This document shows, piece after piece, positions 32,940 to 43,168 of a stretch of DNA of 64,000 bases; the stretch's first letter is position 1, and every line of letters starts with the position of its first letter. The position numbers were made by a program, and so were the translations under genes. A model generated the notes under the pieces. It saw only the letters and a list, made by a program, of their open reading frames with translations, had not been told where the DNA came from and did no database searches. Source of the stretch: Hymenobacter telluris (GTDB lineage: Bacteria > Bacteroidota > Bacteroidia > Cytophagales > Hymenobacteraceae); assembly GCF_017313265.1 (NCBI RefSeq), contig NZ_JAFLQZ010000001.1, forward strand, positions 372,001 to 436,000. Reading direction: 5' to 3'.

Positions 32940-35900
32940 TTATTGGGTGGTTGTGAATAAGTAATTGCCAGAACGCACCTCGTACACTGCTTTGCCGTGT
33001 TCCAGGCGCAAAAACTGTACGCCCGCCGCTTTGGCTGCTCGCCGGCCACCTTCGGTTACGTCACGCTCTTTCTGAGCTGGCAAATACAGGGTGGCCGTCG
33101 TGTTGGCGGGCACCACCAACCGATACTGGTACGTGGCCCCGGTTTTCTGCCAGCTGCTTTCAATACGGCCGTACATTGAGTCGTAGTAGCCGTTGGCAAA
33201 GGTCATGGCGCCGGTGGGGTCGGGGGTGGGTTGCAGGATGAAATGCTGAAAACCCGGCGAGTTTTCGTCGCGGGCAATGCCCAGTGACGTATCATAGAGC
33301 CACGCGCCCACGGCCCCGAACGAGTAATGATTGAAGGAGTTCATGCGGTTGTTGCCGCCGAAGCCTTCGGTGTGCGTATACGAGTTCAGCCGCTCCCAAA
33401 TAGTGGTGGCGCCCTGCTCAACCGAATATAGCCACGAGGGGTAGGTGGTCTGCTGCAACAAGCGGTACGCCACGTCAGCGTGCCCGTTTTCCGATAAGGC
33501 CCTGGAAATCCAGGCGGTACCAATAAAACCGGTCAGCAGCGAGTAAGGGGGAGCCATGCCGCCAGTATCGAGCTTGTTTTGCCGCGTAATGGTGGTCAGC
33601 AGGTTGGCTACGGCCTGAGCATGGTTTTCCGGGGCGTACCCGCCCAAAGCCAGCGGCAGCACATAGGAAGCCTGCGTATCGACCAAGTCGCCGGAGGTGG
33701 GGTTGGTGTTGTGGTGCTGCTTGAAACCCGAGTGTATGGTGCGCTTGGTTTGCTTCTCCACATACGTGGCATTGAAGAATTGCTTGCGTTGCTGATGAAG
33801 CGTGGCAAACTCTTGGGCGTCGGCGGTTTTACCTAATGCCGTGGCTACTTTCTGCATGATATCCAGGTCGAAAAGAAAGTAGGCTTCCCAGAGCAGCGTA
33901 TTATCGTTGCGGTTCTGCTCAGGCCCCAGCCAGTCGCCCAGCGGACCGTCGTTTAGCACCCCGGTTTTCGGGTCGAGTTTGTGGCGCAGGTAGGTGATGT
34001 AGCTCTTCATGGCGTCGTAGTGCTCAGCCAGCAGTTGCTGGTCGCCGTACTGCTGGTAGCTTTCCCAGGCCACGGTGATACCAGCGCTGCCCCACAAGGT
34101 ACCCCCAAAACCACCGCCCAGCGGGGCCACGTCCGAGAAACGACCGTCGGGGCGCTGTACATCGCGCATGGCCTGCATATGGCGGCGCAGGAACTGCGGC
34201 ACATACCCTAAATAGGTGGCTGTGCGCGAGAAAACCGAAATGTCGCCACTCCAGCCCAGGCGCTCATTGCGTTGCGGGCAGTCAGTGGGGATAGACAGAA
34301 AATTGCCCCGCATCGACCAGGTGATATTCTCCCACAGCTTGTTTACCAGCGGGTTCGATGATTCGTAATGCGAGGCCAGTTTATCGAGTGAGCTAAGAAC
34401 GGTGCCTTTCACAGCCGCCACGGGCAATGCCCGCTCGATGCCGGTAATTTCCACGAAGCGGTAGCCGTGGTAAGTGAAGCGCGGGGCAATGGTTTCGGTG
34501 CCCCCCTTGGCCAGATAGATGTCCTGGGCCATGGCGGCGCGAATGTTTTCCAGCATGAGCATCCCTTCCTGGCCTTTGTATTCGGGTAGGTTAGGATACT
34601 GCACTTCGGCGTAGCGCAGCACAATTCGTTGGCCCGCCCGCATGCCCGTTAGCGTGATGCGGGGCACGCCCACCATGTTCTGGCCCATGTCATACACGAA
34701 CACCCCGGGGCGCACCTCTTCCACCGACTTGGCCGTTAGCTCGGCTATGGGGCGCACAGTCTGGCCAAATTGCCCAACCAGCTTTGCCTGCGAGTAATCG
34801 TCTACGGCGGGCATGTTGGCCCACTCGGCCCGGTCGCGGCTCACGTGCTGCATTAGGCCCACTTCCTGCACTGGTTTCCAGCCGCTAGCCGGGTAGGTGG
34901 GCAAGCTCCACTGCGCTATCCGCGCCTCTTGGGTGGCATCATATACTTCGCCCTGGAAGAAGCTGCCGTACACTGTCGGGCCACCGTTGAAGTACGACCA
35001 AGTAGCCGGGTTGCTCACTATTACGTCTTGATTGCCATTCACATACGTAACGACCAGCTTGGCCAGCAAGGATTGCCGGTCGCCGAAGAAATTCCAGAAC
35101 CCGCCCATGTAGGTAGCCCCGCCGCTCCACCAGCCCTCGGCCAGGATGGCGCCTAGCGCGTTCGAGCCGGGGCGCACCTGCGCCGTGACGTCGTAGGTTT
35201 GGTAGAGATGGGTTTTGGGGTACTGCGTCAGGCCGGGGTTGAAGTAGGCACTGTCGAGGCGGCGGCCGTTCAGGTACACGTCGTAGATGCCCCGGGCGGT
35301 AACGTAGAGACGGGCCTTAGCAATCTTGGCCGCGGCCGCCGCGAAAGTGGTGCGTAGCATGGGGGTGGCATTGCGGCTCGGGTTGCCGAGTACCAAAGCG
35401 CCCGTAGCCCCGCCGCGCACCTGGTACGCCCCGTTGCGGACGCGCACAGTGCTGGTAGCCGAAAAGATACCAGTGTAAGGTTGGGCCGTGAGTTGCTCGC
35501 TAAATACCACGTTCGAGGGGCTGCGGAAGTTGCGCAATTCCACGTTGGAAAAGGCGGCCGATTGGCCCGGTGGTACGGCAAAGCCAATGTCGGCTACCAC
35601 CGGAAAAGCAATAAAGTCGCCGCCCTGGCCCAGTGGGTTCAAGTTGACTTCGGCCACCTGGTTTTCCTGCTGATTGCCATCGAGGTAAATGCGCGTAAGT
35701 CCCAGGTCCGAGGTTAACTCAATGGTATGCTTGGCGTACTTAGTTGCCTGGTTGAGGAGTGCGGTGGGAATAGCGTAGCTCTTGAACGGCGTATCTTTCT
35801 TATCAGTGGGATGATACCCCGCCCGGTAGATATGTAATTGAGCCTTACTTTGTTTAGCTAAGGGTGCAATATCCAGCTCCAGCCGCAGGTACGACTCGTC

Positions 35901-36509
35901 GAGTTGGTTTTGCAGATGGTAGAGATTCTTATGCTTATCAAGCAGGCGCGGGTCGTTGGCTCCGTACAGGAAACTGGCGCGGGTGCTCTTGGAGGCGGCA
36001 TCTAGTTGCACGGTGTAGCCTAGCTTGAACACCGGCAGGTAAGGGGAGTACAACACCATATCCTCGTCGCCGCCACCAATCCACTTGGCGCCGCTCCAAG
36101 CCGTTAGCTGAGGGTCAGGGTTGAGCAAGCCGGTTTCAAACCAAGACGCGGCCGTGTGCTTTTCGTTTTGCTGGTCCCACACCTCCACCACCCAGGTGTA
36201 GCGGGTGGTGGGGGCTAGTGGTTGGCCAGCGTACAAGATGTTCAGCGAAGCACTGCGGGCTACCTTTCGGGAGTCCCAGACCAACTCGCCCGCCTCGTTG
36301 CTGACGCGCACCTGATAGGCCGTCTGGCGGCAGCCGCGTGGCTGACTAGGCGCCGCAGCTAGTTGCCAGCTAAAGCGGGGGGCCTCCACATCCATACCCA
36401 GCGGAGTTTGGGTGTACTCCACTTGCAGATTGACAATGCGCAGGTCGGCGGCCCGCAGCGCACCGGGCAGCAGTAACAGTAGCCCGAAAAGCCAGCTTCG
36501 AGCAGCCAT
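32940..36509 (-). CDS. Alpha-L-rhamnosidase, GH78
   Basis: The enzyme releases terminal alpha-L-rhamnose, here probably from rhamnogalacturonan side chains. I start at ATG 36507-36509 (MAARSWLFGLLLLLPGALRA signal peptide), 1189 residues. Order: N-terminal Ig-like/rhamnosidase N domains, a beta-sandwich carbohydrate-binding part (RLYVTARGIYDVYLNGRRL), the (alpha/alpha)6 catalytic barrel, and a C-terminal sandwich. The catalytic region is visible as PTDCPQRNERLGWSGD, containing the general-acid Glu, plus LGDWLGPEQNRND and FNHYSFGAVGAWLY. It is the last gene of the four-glycosidase operon. The mature protein is probably periplasmic. Confidence 0.93.
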   Translation of the reverse strand: MAARSWLFGLLLLLPGALRAADLRIVNLQVEYTQTPLGMDVEAPRFSWQLAAAPSQPRGCRQTAYQVRVSNEAGELVWDSRKVARSASLNILYAGQPLAPTTRYTWVVEVWDQQNEKHTAASWFETGLLNPDPQLTAWSGAKWIGGGDEDMVLYSPYLPVFKLGYTVQLDAASKSTRASFLYGANDPRLLDKHKNLYHLQNQLDESYLRLELDIAPLAKQSKAQLHIYRAGYHPTDKKDTPFKSYAIPTALLNQATKYAKHTIELTSDLGLTRIYLDGNQQENQVAEVNLNPLGQGGDFIAFPVVADIGFAVPPGQSAAFSNVELRNFRSPSNVVFSEQLTAQPYTGIFSATSTVRVRNGAYQVRGGATGALVLGNPSRNATPMLRTTFAAAAAKIAKARLYVTARGIYDVYLNGRRLDSAYFNPGLTQYPKTHLYQTYDVTAQVRPGSNALGAILAEGWWSGGATYMGGFWNFFGDRQSLLAKLVVTYVNGNQDVIVSNPATWSYFNGGPTVYGSFFQGEVYDATQEARIAQWSLPTYPASGWKPVQEVGLMQHVSRDRAEWANMPAVDDYSQAKLVGQFGQTVRPIAELTAKSVEEVRPGVFVYDMGQNMVGVPRITLTGMRAGQRIVLRYAEVQYPNLPEYKGQEGMLMLENIRAAMAQDIYLAKGGTETIAPRFTYHGYRFVEITGIERALPVAAVKGTVLSSLDKLASHYESSNPLVNKLWENITWSMRGNFLSIPTDCPQRNERLGWSGDISVFSRTATYLGYVPQFLRRHMQAMRDVQRPDGRFSDVAPLGGGFGGTLWGSAGITVAWESYQQYGDQQLLAEHYDAMKSYITYLRHKLDPKTGVLNDGPLGDWLGPEQNRNDNTLLWEAYFLFDLDIMQKVATALGKTADAQEFATLHQQRKQFFNATYVEKQTKRTIHSGFKQHHNTNPTSGDLVDTQASYVLPLALGGYAPENHAQAVANLLTTITRQNKLDTGGMAPPYSLLTGFIGTAWISRALSENGHADVAYRLLQQTTYPSWLYSVEQGATTIWERLNSYTHTEGFGGNNRMNSFNHYSFGAVGAWLYDTSLGIARDENSPGFQHFILQPTPDPTGAMTFANGYYDSMYGRIESSWQKTGATYQYRLVVPANTTATLYLPAQKERDVTEGGRRAAKAAGVQFLRLEHGKAVYEVRSGNYLFTTTQ

Positions 36510-36617
36510 TCCAAAGCAGTCATTCTTGAAATCGGCTAGCAGGGCCCTAGCACGGGGCGTTTGCAAGTCAAGTGAAGTAGCAGCAGAAGAGGAAGGCATG
36601 AATCAAGGAAGGCAACA

Positions 36618-38735
36618 TCAGTTCGTAACTGTCCAGGCAAAGCAGGCACCGTCGCGGCGGTCGGGGCGGGTACCGGGGGCATCGGCCGAGCACAGGCTGC
36701 CAGCTTTGGGGTCGGCGAAAAGATAACGGTGGGTGAGCAGCGACTGTAGCATCAGGTCGCCGCGTTGCATGTCCTGCCACTGGAAAAGTGAGGCGTCGCC
36801 TTGCTGTTCTTTTTCGAGCCGCACTTCGGCCATGCCGCCCAGGCCGCGTACTGTCACCCAGCCGCCGGTAGCCACCGACTGCAACGCCACGCGCCCCTGG
36901 CCTTTATCAACCACCCGGAAGCGGCTGGTAGAGCCATCCGCGGCCAGTTTGTCGCGGGCCGCCACCGGGCGCACGAAGTTCTTCCAGCTTACCAGCACGG
37001 CGCTGTCGGCGAGGCTCGTGAGCTTGATTTCCTGGCCGTAGGGGATATGCCGCGTGAGGCCCCGGGGGCGAGGCTCGGCCACCTCGAAGGTGTTGAAATC
37101 GGCGTAGCCGCCGTCCTTGTTCAAGGTGTTATAGTTGAACAGTCCGTAGCGTACCCCCTGAAACGTGCGCAGCTGAAATACCATGGTGCATTCCGGCCCT
37201 AGCTCAGTAAACGTACGCCCGTCGAGGCTGTAGCTGAAGCGGGCTTTTTCGGTGTCGAAGTTGCAGCTGGTGCGTAGCCACAGGTGGGAAGCTGCCAGAG
37301 GCTGGCGGGTGGTTTGGCCGGTTACGTGGTCGTACTGGCGTAGCTCCAGCCCGTTGGCCTCACGGGCCGCGCCCAGCCACGAATACGGCCAGTTCAGCAA
37401 CGCCAAGCCCGCCACATCGCCGGGTTGCAGCTTGCTTAGGTTCACTTCCGTCGTCACCACCGACTCGGGGCCGATGGCGCGCTGCGTGAGCGTGTTGCGG
37501 GCCTGCCAGAAATCAGCAGACGGCAAAGAATGCAGGCGCAGGTGCCCTTTGCGCTCAGCCAAAGACCACTTACCGGCCACCGGGGCGTGGTTCCACTGCC
37601 ACACGGGTTGCAGGGCGGCAGCCGCGAAGTCGTCGCTGCGGCGGTAGGGTGCGTGGGGCGTAACGGTGGCGTCGGTGTTGGGCTTCACCCACGTACCTGG
37701 CGTGCGGGTAAGGTTGCCGGGCAAGCCGAAATAGGGCCAACCGTTTTGCCAGGTAACGGGCGAGAGGCAAGTCAGGCGGCCCACCGAGTTGTGGTCCATC
37801 ATCGACCAGCCCCACCACTCGCCCGATGGGGTTTCCACCAGTCCGCCTTGGTGCAGCGTAATGCTGCGCACCAAGTTGGGCACAGGCGGCGTGAGCTTAA
37901 ACGGCGGCTGGTTCCCGCCGGCCAGCATGTAGCCAGTGCCAAAGCCCAGGTTTTCTTCGGCGCTTATCACCTGCACCTGGTACGGGCCGCGGGGGCTGTC
38001 GGCCCGCAAACACACCTGATAACAGAGCGGGTCGTAGAGGGTGTTGGTGATGTAGTACTTGCCGTTGATCTTGTAGATGTGGCAACCCTCGCCCGCGCCG
38101 CTGCCCTTGGTCACGATAATCTGCTCTGAGCCGGGCCGGATATCGGTGAGGTCGGCGGTCAGCTCGGCCAGGTGCAAGTCTTCGTAGCCCCACACCACGT
38201 ACACTTTGCCATCGTCATCAAACAGCACCGACAGGTCGTGAAACGACTGTTTTAGCTCGGTGTGCTTCCAGGGGCCCTTGGGGTTGGTGGCGGTGTAAAG
38301 CTGGGTTTTGCGCCCGTTCACGTTGGTGAAGATGTAGAACGTACCGTTGTGGTAGCGGAAGCTCGGGGCCCAGATGCCCTGCCCATAAACACTCTTGCCC
38401 TCTTCCAGCCGGTAAGCGGGGCCAAAGTCGAGCGTGCCCGCCGCGTAAGTCAGAAATTCCCAGTTCACCAGGTCTTTGGAGTGCAGCACGGGCAGGCCGG
38501 GCATGGCGTGCATGGTGGTGCCGGTGAGGTAATAGTCGGTGCCAACGCGGATAAGGTCGGGGTCGGAAAACTCGTCGTAGAACAGCGGGTTGGTGTAGGT
38601 GCCGTTGCCGTTATCCGACGTCCAGGTAGGAGCGGATAGAAAGCCGGGAGCTTTTTTCTGCGCAACAGCAGGCAGCCCAGTTGCCAGCAGCAAGCCAGCA
38701 CAGCAGATTTTTCTGAGTAGACACGCTACGTTCAT
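36618..38735 (-). CDS. GH43 family glycosidase with C-terminal beta-sandwich
   Basis: 705 residues with a signal peptide (LRKICCAGLLLATGLPAVAQ). The five-bladed propeller shows FYDEFSDPDLIRVGTDYYL with the general-base Asp, FHDLSVLFDDDGKVYVVWG with the pKa-modulating Asp region, and GAGEGCHIYKINGKYYI with the acid Glu. A beta-sandwich of GH43 subfamily 12-like enzymes follows, then a ~150-residue C-terminal part resembling an arabinose-binding/ricin-like module (WVTVRGLGGMAEVR). The likely substrate is arabinofuranosyl or xylosyl linkages. It lies 108 bp before the GH78 gene. Confidence 0.9.
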   Translation of the reverse strand: MNVACLLRKICCAGLLLATGLPAVAQKKAPGFLSAPTWTSDNGNGTYTNPLFYDEFSDPDLIRVGTDYYLTGTTMHAMPGLPVLHSKDLVNWEFLTYAAGTLDFGPAYRLEEGKSVYGQGIWAPSFRYHNGTFYIFTNVNGRKTQLYTATNPKGPWKHTELKQSFHDLSVLFDDDGKVYVVWGYEDLHLAELTADLTDIRPGSEQIIVTKGSGAGEGCHIYKINGKYYITNTLYDPLCYQVCLRADSPRGPYQVQVISAEENLGFGTGYMLAGGNQPPFKLTPPVPNLVRSITLHQGGLVETPSGEWWGWSMMDHNSVGRLTCLSPVTWQNGWPYFGLPGNLTRTPGTWVKPNTDATVTPHAPYRRSDDFAAAALQPVWQWNHAPVAGKWSLAERKGHLRLHSLPSADFWQARNTLTQRAIGPESVVTTEVNLSKLQPGDVAGLALLNWPYSWLGAAREANGLELRQYDHVTGQTTRQPLAASHLWLRTSCNFDTEKARFSYSLDGRTFTELGPECTMVFQLRTFQGVRYGLFNYNTLNKDGGYADFNTFEVAEPRPRGLTRHIPYGQEIKLTSLADSAVLVSWKNFVRPVAARDKLAADGSTSRFRVVDKGQGRVALQSVATGGWVTVRGLGGMAEVRLEKEQQGDASLFQWQDMQRGDLMLQSLLTHRYLFADPKAGSLCSADAPGTRPDRRDGACFAWTVTN

Positions 38736-38956
38736 AAGTAGTTAGCTTATTGATTGTCAATGATTTTTAGCTGCAAGGCAAGGCGCTTAGCACGTTCCGA
38801 AAAGCCCACGAGAGTAGCGGCCAGTACCGCTTGGCTGGTGCCGGCAAGCAGCCCGCGGTGCCCGCCAATAGGGTACCGGCCCACGGTGCTGCTTAACGCC
38901 AGAGTGGATGGTGAGCGGCAAAAAACAGCAGGGCTTGGTTGGTGCGCTGGGAGCTG

Positions 38957-41320
38957 TTATTTCAGCAGCAAGACGTCGTAGATGCCGCCGGCTGTAGAGC
39001 CCGGCGCGGCCGCAAACTTCACGTTCAGGGTTAGGGCCGTGCGGGCTGACTCGGGCAGCTCGTAATCGGCCTCGAAAAAGGCGTCGCCTTGGCGGCCATC
39101 TAGCTTCACCTGCGTGAGTTGCTTGCCATTGACTAGGATAGAGAAATAGCGGTTTTTGTCGCCTCCGAAGTAGGTGATGCGCAACGTTTTGGCCTCGCGC
39201 TTGGGGTTTTGCAGGTTGTAGCTGAACCAGTGAGCAGCATCGCGCCAGTGCCGGTCACGAAAGGTGCCGGCCTGCGTTTTCTCGCCCTCAAAGCCGTGGT
39301 CGGATTCGGGTTGCTGCTCGCCCGGCGCCACCTGATCAATGGTGCGGGCGGCCAGGGCCCGCCGGATGGCGTCTTTCTGCCGCAACGCCTCTTTGCGAGC
39401 TGTAAGCTCCTGGGGCGTGGCTACCGGCCAGTATAGCATGTAGCGCGCATCATGAATCTGGTAAAACGGCACCAGCTCCACGTTGCGGAATGCCTCGCTG
39501 TCAACCAAACGCGCCGCCGAAAAGGTAAGGGGCTTGCCGGGCACGGGTTGCAAGCCCTGGGGTAGCTCGGCGGCCGAAGAGGCCACTAGTATTGGGGCTT
39601 CCTCAATGGAGTAAAGCGGCCCGCGCGCCACGTGGCCCATGCGGCTGCCATCGGCCCGCAATCCTACCAGGCCGGTGGTATCGGTGCGGGCGGCCAGCAC
39701 AATGGGGCCGTGCACGAACGACACCCAGGGCGAATGGTCGGGCAGGTATTCGGCTTGGGTGTGCATGGGCAGCGCTACGGCTACCACGTCGCCGGAGCGC
39801 CACTTGCGGCGGATGGTAACGTAGCCGGCGCGGCTGGTACTCTGGGGCACGGCCCGCCCGTTTACGGTTAGCTGAAACTGCTCGGGCCGCACCCACACCG
39901 GCCGCCGGACGCTCAAGGCCATCTGGCGCGGCTTGCGCAACGTAAGCTGCACGGCCGTTTTTTCTTCGTAGGGGAAGCGGGTGGTTTGGCGCAGAGTCAG
40001 ACCGGCTTCCGGCCACGACAGCTGCGAGGGAAGAAACAGGTTGACCAGCAGCTCGTTGGTGCCTTGGTGCGCGTATACCAGCTCGCCGTATTTGCCGTGG
40101 TTTTCCAGGCCCGAGCCCACGCAGCACCAGAAGCTTTCCTGCGGCTGCGAGTACACGCGGTAGTGCCGCGGCCGAATGGGCGTGAAATACACGAATCCGC
40201 CCTGGTTGGGGTGCTGCGACGACAGAATGTGGTTGTAGAGGGCTCGTTCGTAGTAGTCGAGGTAGCTGGTAGCGGCACTGGTTAGGTAAAGCTGCTTGGT
40301 GAGCTTGAGCATGTTGTAGGTGTTGCACGTTTCCGGCCCTTCGCGCCCCTCCAGCATAGAGGTGAAGTTGCCGACCGGGTTGAAATGCTCACTCACGCTG
40401 TTGCCGCCAATGGAAACCGTGCGGTTCTGCACCACCGTCTGCCAGAAAAACGCCGCCGCTCGTGCCCAAGTCGTATCCCCGCCTACTTCCGCTACGCGCT
40501 TAAAGCCAATGACTTTCGGTATCTGGGTGTTGGCGTGCTGGCCGGTTAGCACGTCCTTGCCCGCGAGCAGCGGCTCCAGGGTGGTACGCTGCGAAAAGCG
40601 CTGGGCCAGGCGCAGGTATTTGGGTTCGTGGGTGAGCTGGGCCACGTCGGCAAACACTTCGTTCAGGCCACCATGCTCACTGATAAGTAGTTGCTGAACT
40701 TGCGCGTCAGTGAGGTTGGCAGTGAGGTCCACGGCCCAGTCGGCCAGTTTAACGAGCACCGTGCGGGCCTGCTCGTTGCCAGCAAACAGGTAGGCGTCGC
40801 GCAGGCCGGCGTAGGTTTTGTGCAGGTTGTAGAGTGGCACCCATTTCTTGTTCAGCGAAAAGCCGCCCACCTCAAGCTGCCCGGCTTTCACTTGCTGCCA
40901 CATGGCGCGCCCACCCGGAATACCGCCCACGTACCCGTCGCCGCTGCGCTGCTGGCAGCGGGCAAGCTGCTCAACCGAATAAGTGAGCCGCTGTTGCACT
41001 TGCGCGTCGCCGGTAGCGGCGTACATATACGCCAGGGCCGAGAGGTAGTGCCCGCCTATGTGCCCGTCGAGGCCGGTATTCTCCCAGTTGCCGTAGCGCT
41101 CGGCCTTGGTGGGCAGGCCCGCCTCGGCTAGGTACGGCGCCAGCAGCCGGTCAGGGTCGAGGGCCAGCAGGTAGGTTTTGTCGGTTTGTTGAGCTACCAG
41201 AAAAGGGCTGTCGAGCAACTGTACCGCCGACAAGGGAAAGCTCTGCAAGGCAGCCTGCTGACCGAAGCCAGCCAGTGGCAGCACGCAGGCGCACCAAAGC
41301 AATAAAAAGCGCTTTTTCAT
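38957..41320 (-). CDS. Beta-L-arabinofuranosidase, GH127/GH146 (DUF1680)
   Basis: 787 residues with a signal peptide (LLLWCACVLPLAGFGQQA). The (alpha/alpha)6 barrel has the family blocks GHYLSALAYMYAATGD, EHGGLNEVFADVAQLT, FTSMLEGREGPETCNTYNMLKLT and FWCCVGSGLENHGKYGELVY. The Glu and the Cys pair of the last two blocks correspond to the zinc-bound Cys nucleophile site of this family. A C-terminal domain of unknown role (about 620-787) follows. The enzyme would remove beta-L-arabinofuranose from arabinan or glycoprotein side chains. GH127 and GH146 cannot be told apart by eye. Confidence 0.9.
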   Translation of the reverse strand: MKKRFLLLWCACVLPLAGFGQQAALQSFPLSAVQLLDSPFLVAQQTDKTYLLALDPDRLLAPYLAEAGLPTKAERYGNWENTGLDGHIGGHYLSALAYMYAATGDAQVQQRLTYSVEQLARCQQRSGDGYVGGIPGGRAMWQQVKAGQLEVGGFSLNKKWVPLYNLHKTYAGLRDAYLFAGNEQARTVLVKLADWAVDLTANLTDAQVQQLLISEHGGLNEVFADVAQLTHEPKYLRLAQRFSQRTTLEPLLAGKDVLTGQHANTQIPKVIGFKRVAEVGGDTTWARAAAFFWQTVVQNRTVSIGGNSVSEHFNPVGNFTSMLEGREGPETCNTYNMLKLTKQLYLTSAATSYLDYYERALYNHILSSQHPNQGGFVYFTPIRPRHYRVYSQPQESFWCCVGSGLENHGKYGELVYAHQGTNELLVNLFLPSQLSWPEAGLTLRQTTRFPYEEKTAVQLTLRKPRQMALSVRRPVWVRPEQFQLTVNGRAVPQSTSRAGYVTIRRKWRSGDVVAVALPMHTQAEYLPDHSPWVSFVHGPIVLAARTDTTGLVGLRADGSRMGHVARGPLYSIEEAPILVASSAAELPQGLQPVPGKPLTFSAARLVDSEAFRNVELVPFYQIHDARYMLYWPVATPQELTARKEALRQKDAIRRALAARTIDQVAPGEQQPESDHGFEGEKTQAGTFRDRHWRDAAHWFSYNLQNPKREAKTLRITYFGGDKNRYFSILVNGKQLTQVKLDGRQGDAFFEADYELPESARTALTLNVKFAAAPGSTAGGIYDVLLLK

Positions 41321-41414
41321 GAGAGTGGGTGGGAGCGTATCGTCTTGGTAATTGACGCTAAGTAGGTGATGAGTAGAGAGTTGCGGCGGATTTTAGGCGG
41401 GTGGCAGCTTCCTG

Positions 41415-42470
41415 TTACGGCTGCGGTGCCAGGCCTTCGGTGGTCATTTGCACCCGCTTGAGCGTCCCGTTCTTGTTGTAGTACAGCCGGTCGATGCACA
41501 CCGAGCGGTGGAAGCTGCTGCCATGCGTATTCACCGTGCCATTGTGGTAGATGAAGTACCACTGCTTGTTGAACTCAATGATAGACTGGTGATTGGTGTT
41601 GGAGTTGCCGGCCACTTCATTGAGGATGCCTTTGTATTCCCAGGGGCCTTCCAGGCTGCGGCTCATGGCGTAGGCTATCTTCTCCGGAAACTCGGTGGCG
41701 TAGCTTAGGTAGTACCAGTCTTTGCGCTTGTGCAGCCACGGCGCCTCCGTGAAGCGCGGCAGTGTGGTAATCGGGTGGATGGGGCCGTCCAGCTCGGTCA
41801 TGTTGGGCTTGAGTTTCGCCCAGTAGCACACCGTGTTGCCCCAATACAGGTAGGCCTGGCCCTTCTCGTCGATATACGCGGTAGGGTCGATGTCGTCCCA
41901 GCTGATTTTGGTGGCAGTGGTCATGTCGTTGGTGACGAGTGCCGAACCCCGCGCATCCTTGAAGGGGCCGGTAGGGCTATCCGACACGGCCACGCCGATG
42001 GCTTTGCCGCCGATGCTGCCGTGCTCCACGGCTGCGTACCAGTAGTATTTTCCGTCGCGCGCAATAACTTGAGAGGCCCAGGCGTCGGCTTTGGCCCAGG
42101 CAAAGGCCTGCACGTTGAGCGGCGAGGGGTGCTCGGTCCAGTGCACCATATCCTGCGAAGAGTAGCATAGCCACTGCTTCATGAAGTACCACTCCTTGCC
42201 GGGGGGCGGGTTGTCGTGGCCGGTATAGAGGTACACCGTGTTGCCCACCACCAGTGCGGCGGGGTCGGCGGTGTATTTGTCGCGGATAATGGGGTTGCCG
42301 TACACCGGCAGCGGCGTGGGTACGGTCACGTTCACGGGCTGGTCGGGGTTGCCGGGCGTGGCTGGGGCCGCGGGCGTCTGGGCCAACGCTTGGCCGGGCA
42401 GGACTAGCAGCAGGCCGCCGTAAGCCAGCAAGCGTACAAAATTGGAGTGTGAACGGAAGCGCGACTTCAT
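41415..42470 (-). CDS. GH43 family arabinosidase-like glycosidase
   Basis: A single-domain GH43 propeller of 351 residues with a signal peptide (LLAYGGLLLVLPGQALAQ). Visible motifs are NPIIRDKYTADPAALVVG with the base Asp, WDDIDPTAYIDEKGQAYLYWG with the second Asp, and RFTEAPWLHKRKDWYYLSY with the acid Glu. The length and the RDKYTADPA start suggest an exo-arabinanase or arabinofuranosidase/xylosidase. It is the first gene of the operon, with a 54-bp palindrome about 225 bp upstream. Confidence 0.9.
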   Translation of the reverse strand: MKSRFRSHSNFVRLLAYGGLLLVLPGQALAQTPAAPATPGNPDQPVNVTVPTPLPVYGNPIIRDKYTADPAALVVGNTVYLYTGHDNPPPGKEWYFMKQWLCYSSQDMVHWTEHPSPLNVQAFAWAKADAWASQVIARDGKYYWYAAVEHGSIGGKAIGVAVSDSPTGPFKDARGSALVTNDMTTATKISWDDIDPTAYIDEKGQAYLYWGNTVCYWAKLKPNMTELDGPIHPITTLPRFTEAPWLHKRKDWYYLSYATEFPEKIAYAMSRSLEGPWEYKGILNEVAGNSNTNHQSIIEFNKQWYFIYHNGTVNTHGSSFHRSVCIDRLYYNKNGTLKRVQMTTEGLAPQP

Positions 42471-43168
42471 AGGGCAGGAACGAGGTGTCGGGGTTGGCAG
42501 CAGAACAAGGCGGGAGGTGGTGGCTGGAGCGGAAGTCTAAGTTGATGTGCTGGTAATCAGGCTGCGTTCCGTAGTTGCCATGAGCCAATGAATAGGTGAG
42601 CAGCATGTGCCCGTGAATACATAGTCAGGCGGGCACCCGGTGGGCGTGTGTGGCAACTGGCAAACCCGGCTAAGATTAGAACTTCAACCAGAGGGAAGGC
42701 CCTTGCAAGTTTACACAAACGTTTGTGTAAACTTGCAAGGGCCTTCCTGATAATTCAAAATATTATCAGGTCATAGTCCAGCAGAGTGGAGGAGGACTCT
42801 TTCTTGTCTGTTAGAAGTAAGAGCGGGTATTTTCCTGTTATATATAGTTAGGTGTTGATTTTCAGTTGATAATATAATTGAATTCAGTAGCCAGTAGATA
42901 GTGCCTATAAAACCATATGGCTGAGGTGAAAGCACGCACCAAAACACAAAGCTTTGTGTAGTTATCCTTACGGTTAACTGCCAACGCTTTGTTGGACTTG
43001 CTGTATGCACGTCCGTTTTACAGCTACTTCAGCTGCTAACCCAGAGTGGAGCCAAGGCAGGGCGTTATAGTAAGTTGGCAAGCAACTGAAAGGGGAGAAG
43101 CTAGCTGAAAAGCGTACTTACCATCTTCGCCCCAACCCGTAGAACCAAGCGTTAAGCCAGCGGAGGTG
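42471..43168. other. Long intergenic region upstream of the glycosidase operon
   Basis: About 700 bp without a supported gene. It contains the 54-bp palindrome (42694-42747) and a 9-bp inverted repeat next to it (CCTGATAAT, 42746-42754, with 42762-42770). The right half (42771-43168) is AT-richer; I see no clear promoter match there. A 79-codon frame at 42771-43010 (minus) has no recognisable features. Confidence 0.6.
42694..42747. promoter_or_regulatory. Perfect 54-bp palindrome with LacI-type operator core
   Basis: Bases 42694-42720 are the exact reverse complement of 42721-42747 with no spacer. The centre TTTACACAAACGTTTGTGTAAA has the CG-centred symmetry typical of LacI/GalR-family operators; the outer arms add GGAAGGCCCTTGCAAG. 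It lies 224 bp upstream of the first gene of the glycosidase operon. I infer an operator; a cruciform or RNA hairpin is an alternative. No regulator gene of that family is in the window. Confidence 0.75.

Noticed and set aside
42694..42747. Rho-independent terminator interpretation of the 54-bp palindrome
   Set aside because: No T-run follows on either strand, the arms meet without a loop, and no gene ends close by.
42771..43010. 79-codon minus-strand open frame in the spacer right of the 54-bp palindrome
   Set aside because: AT-rich, no recognisable domain, signal or neighbour spacing; looks like chance.
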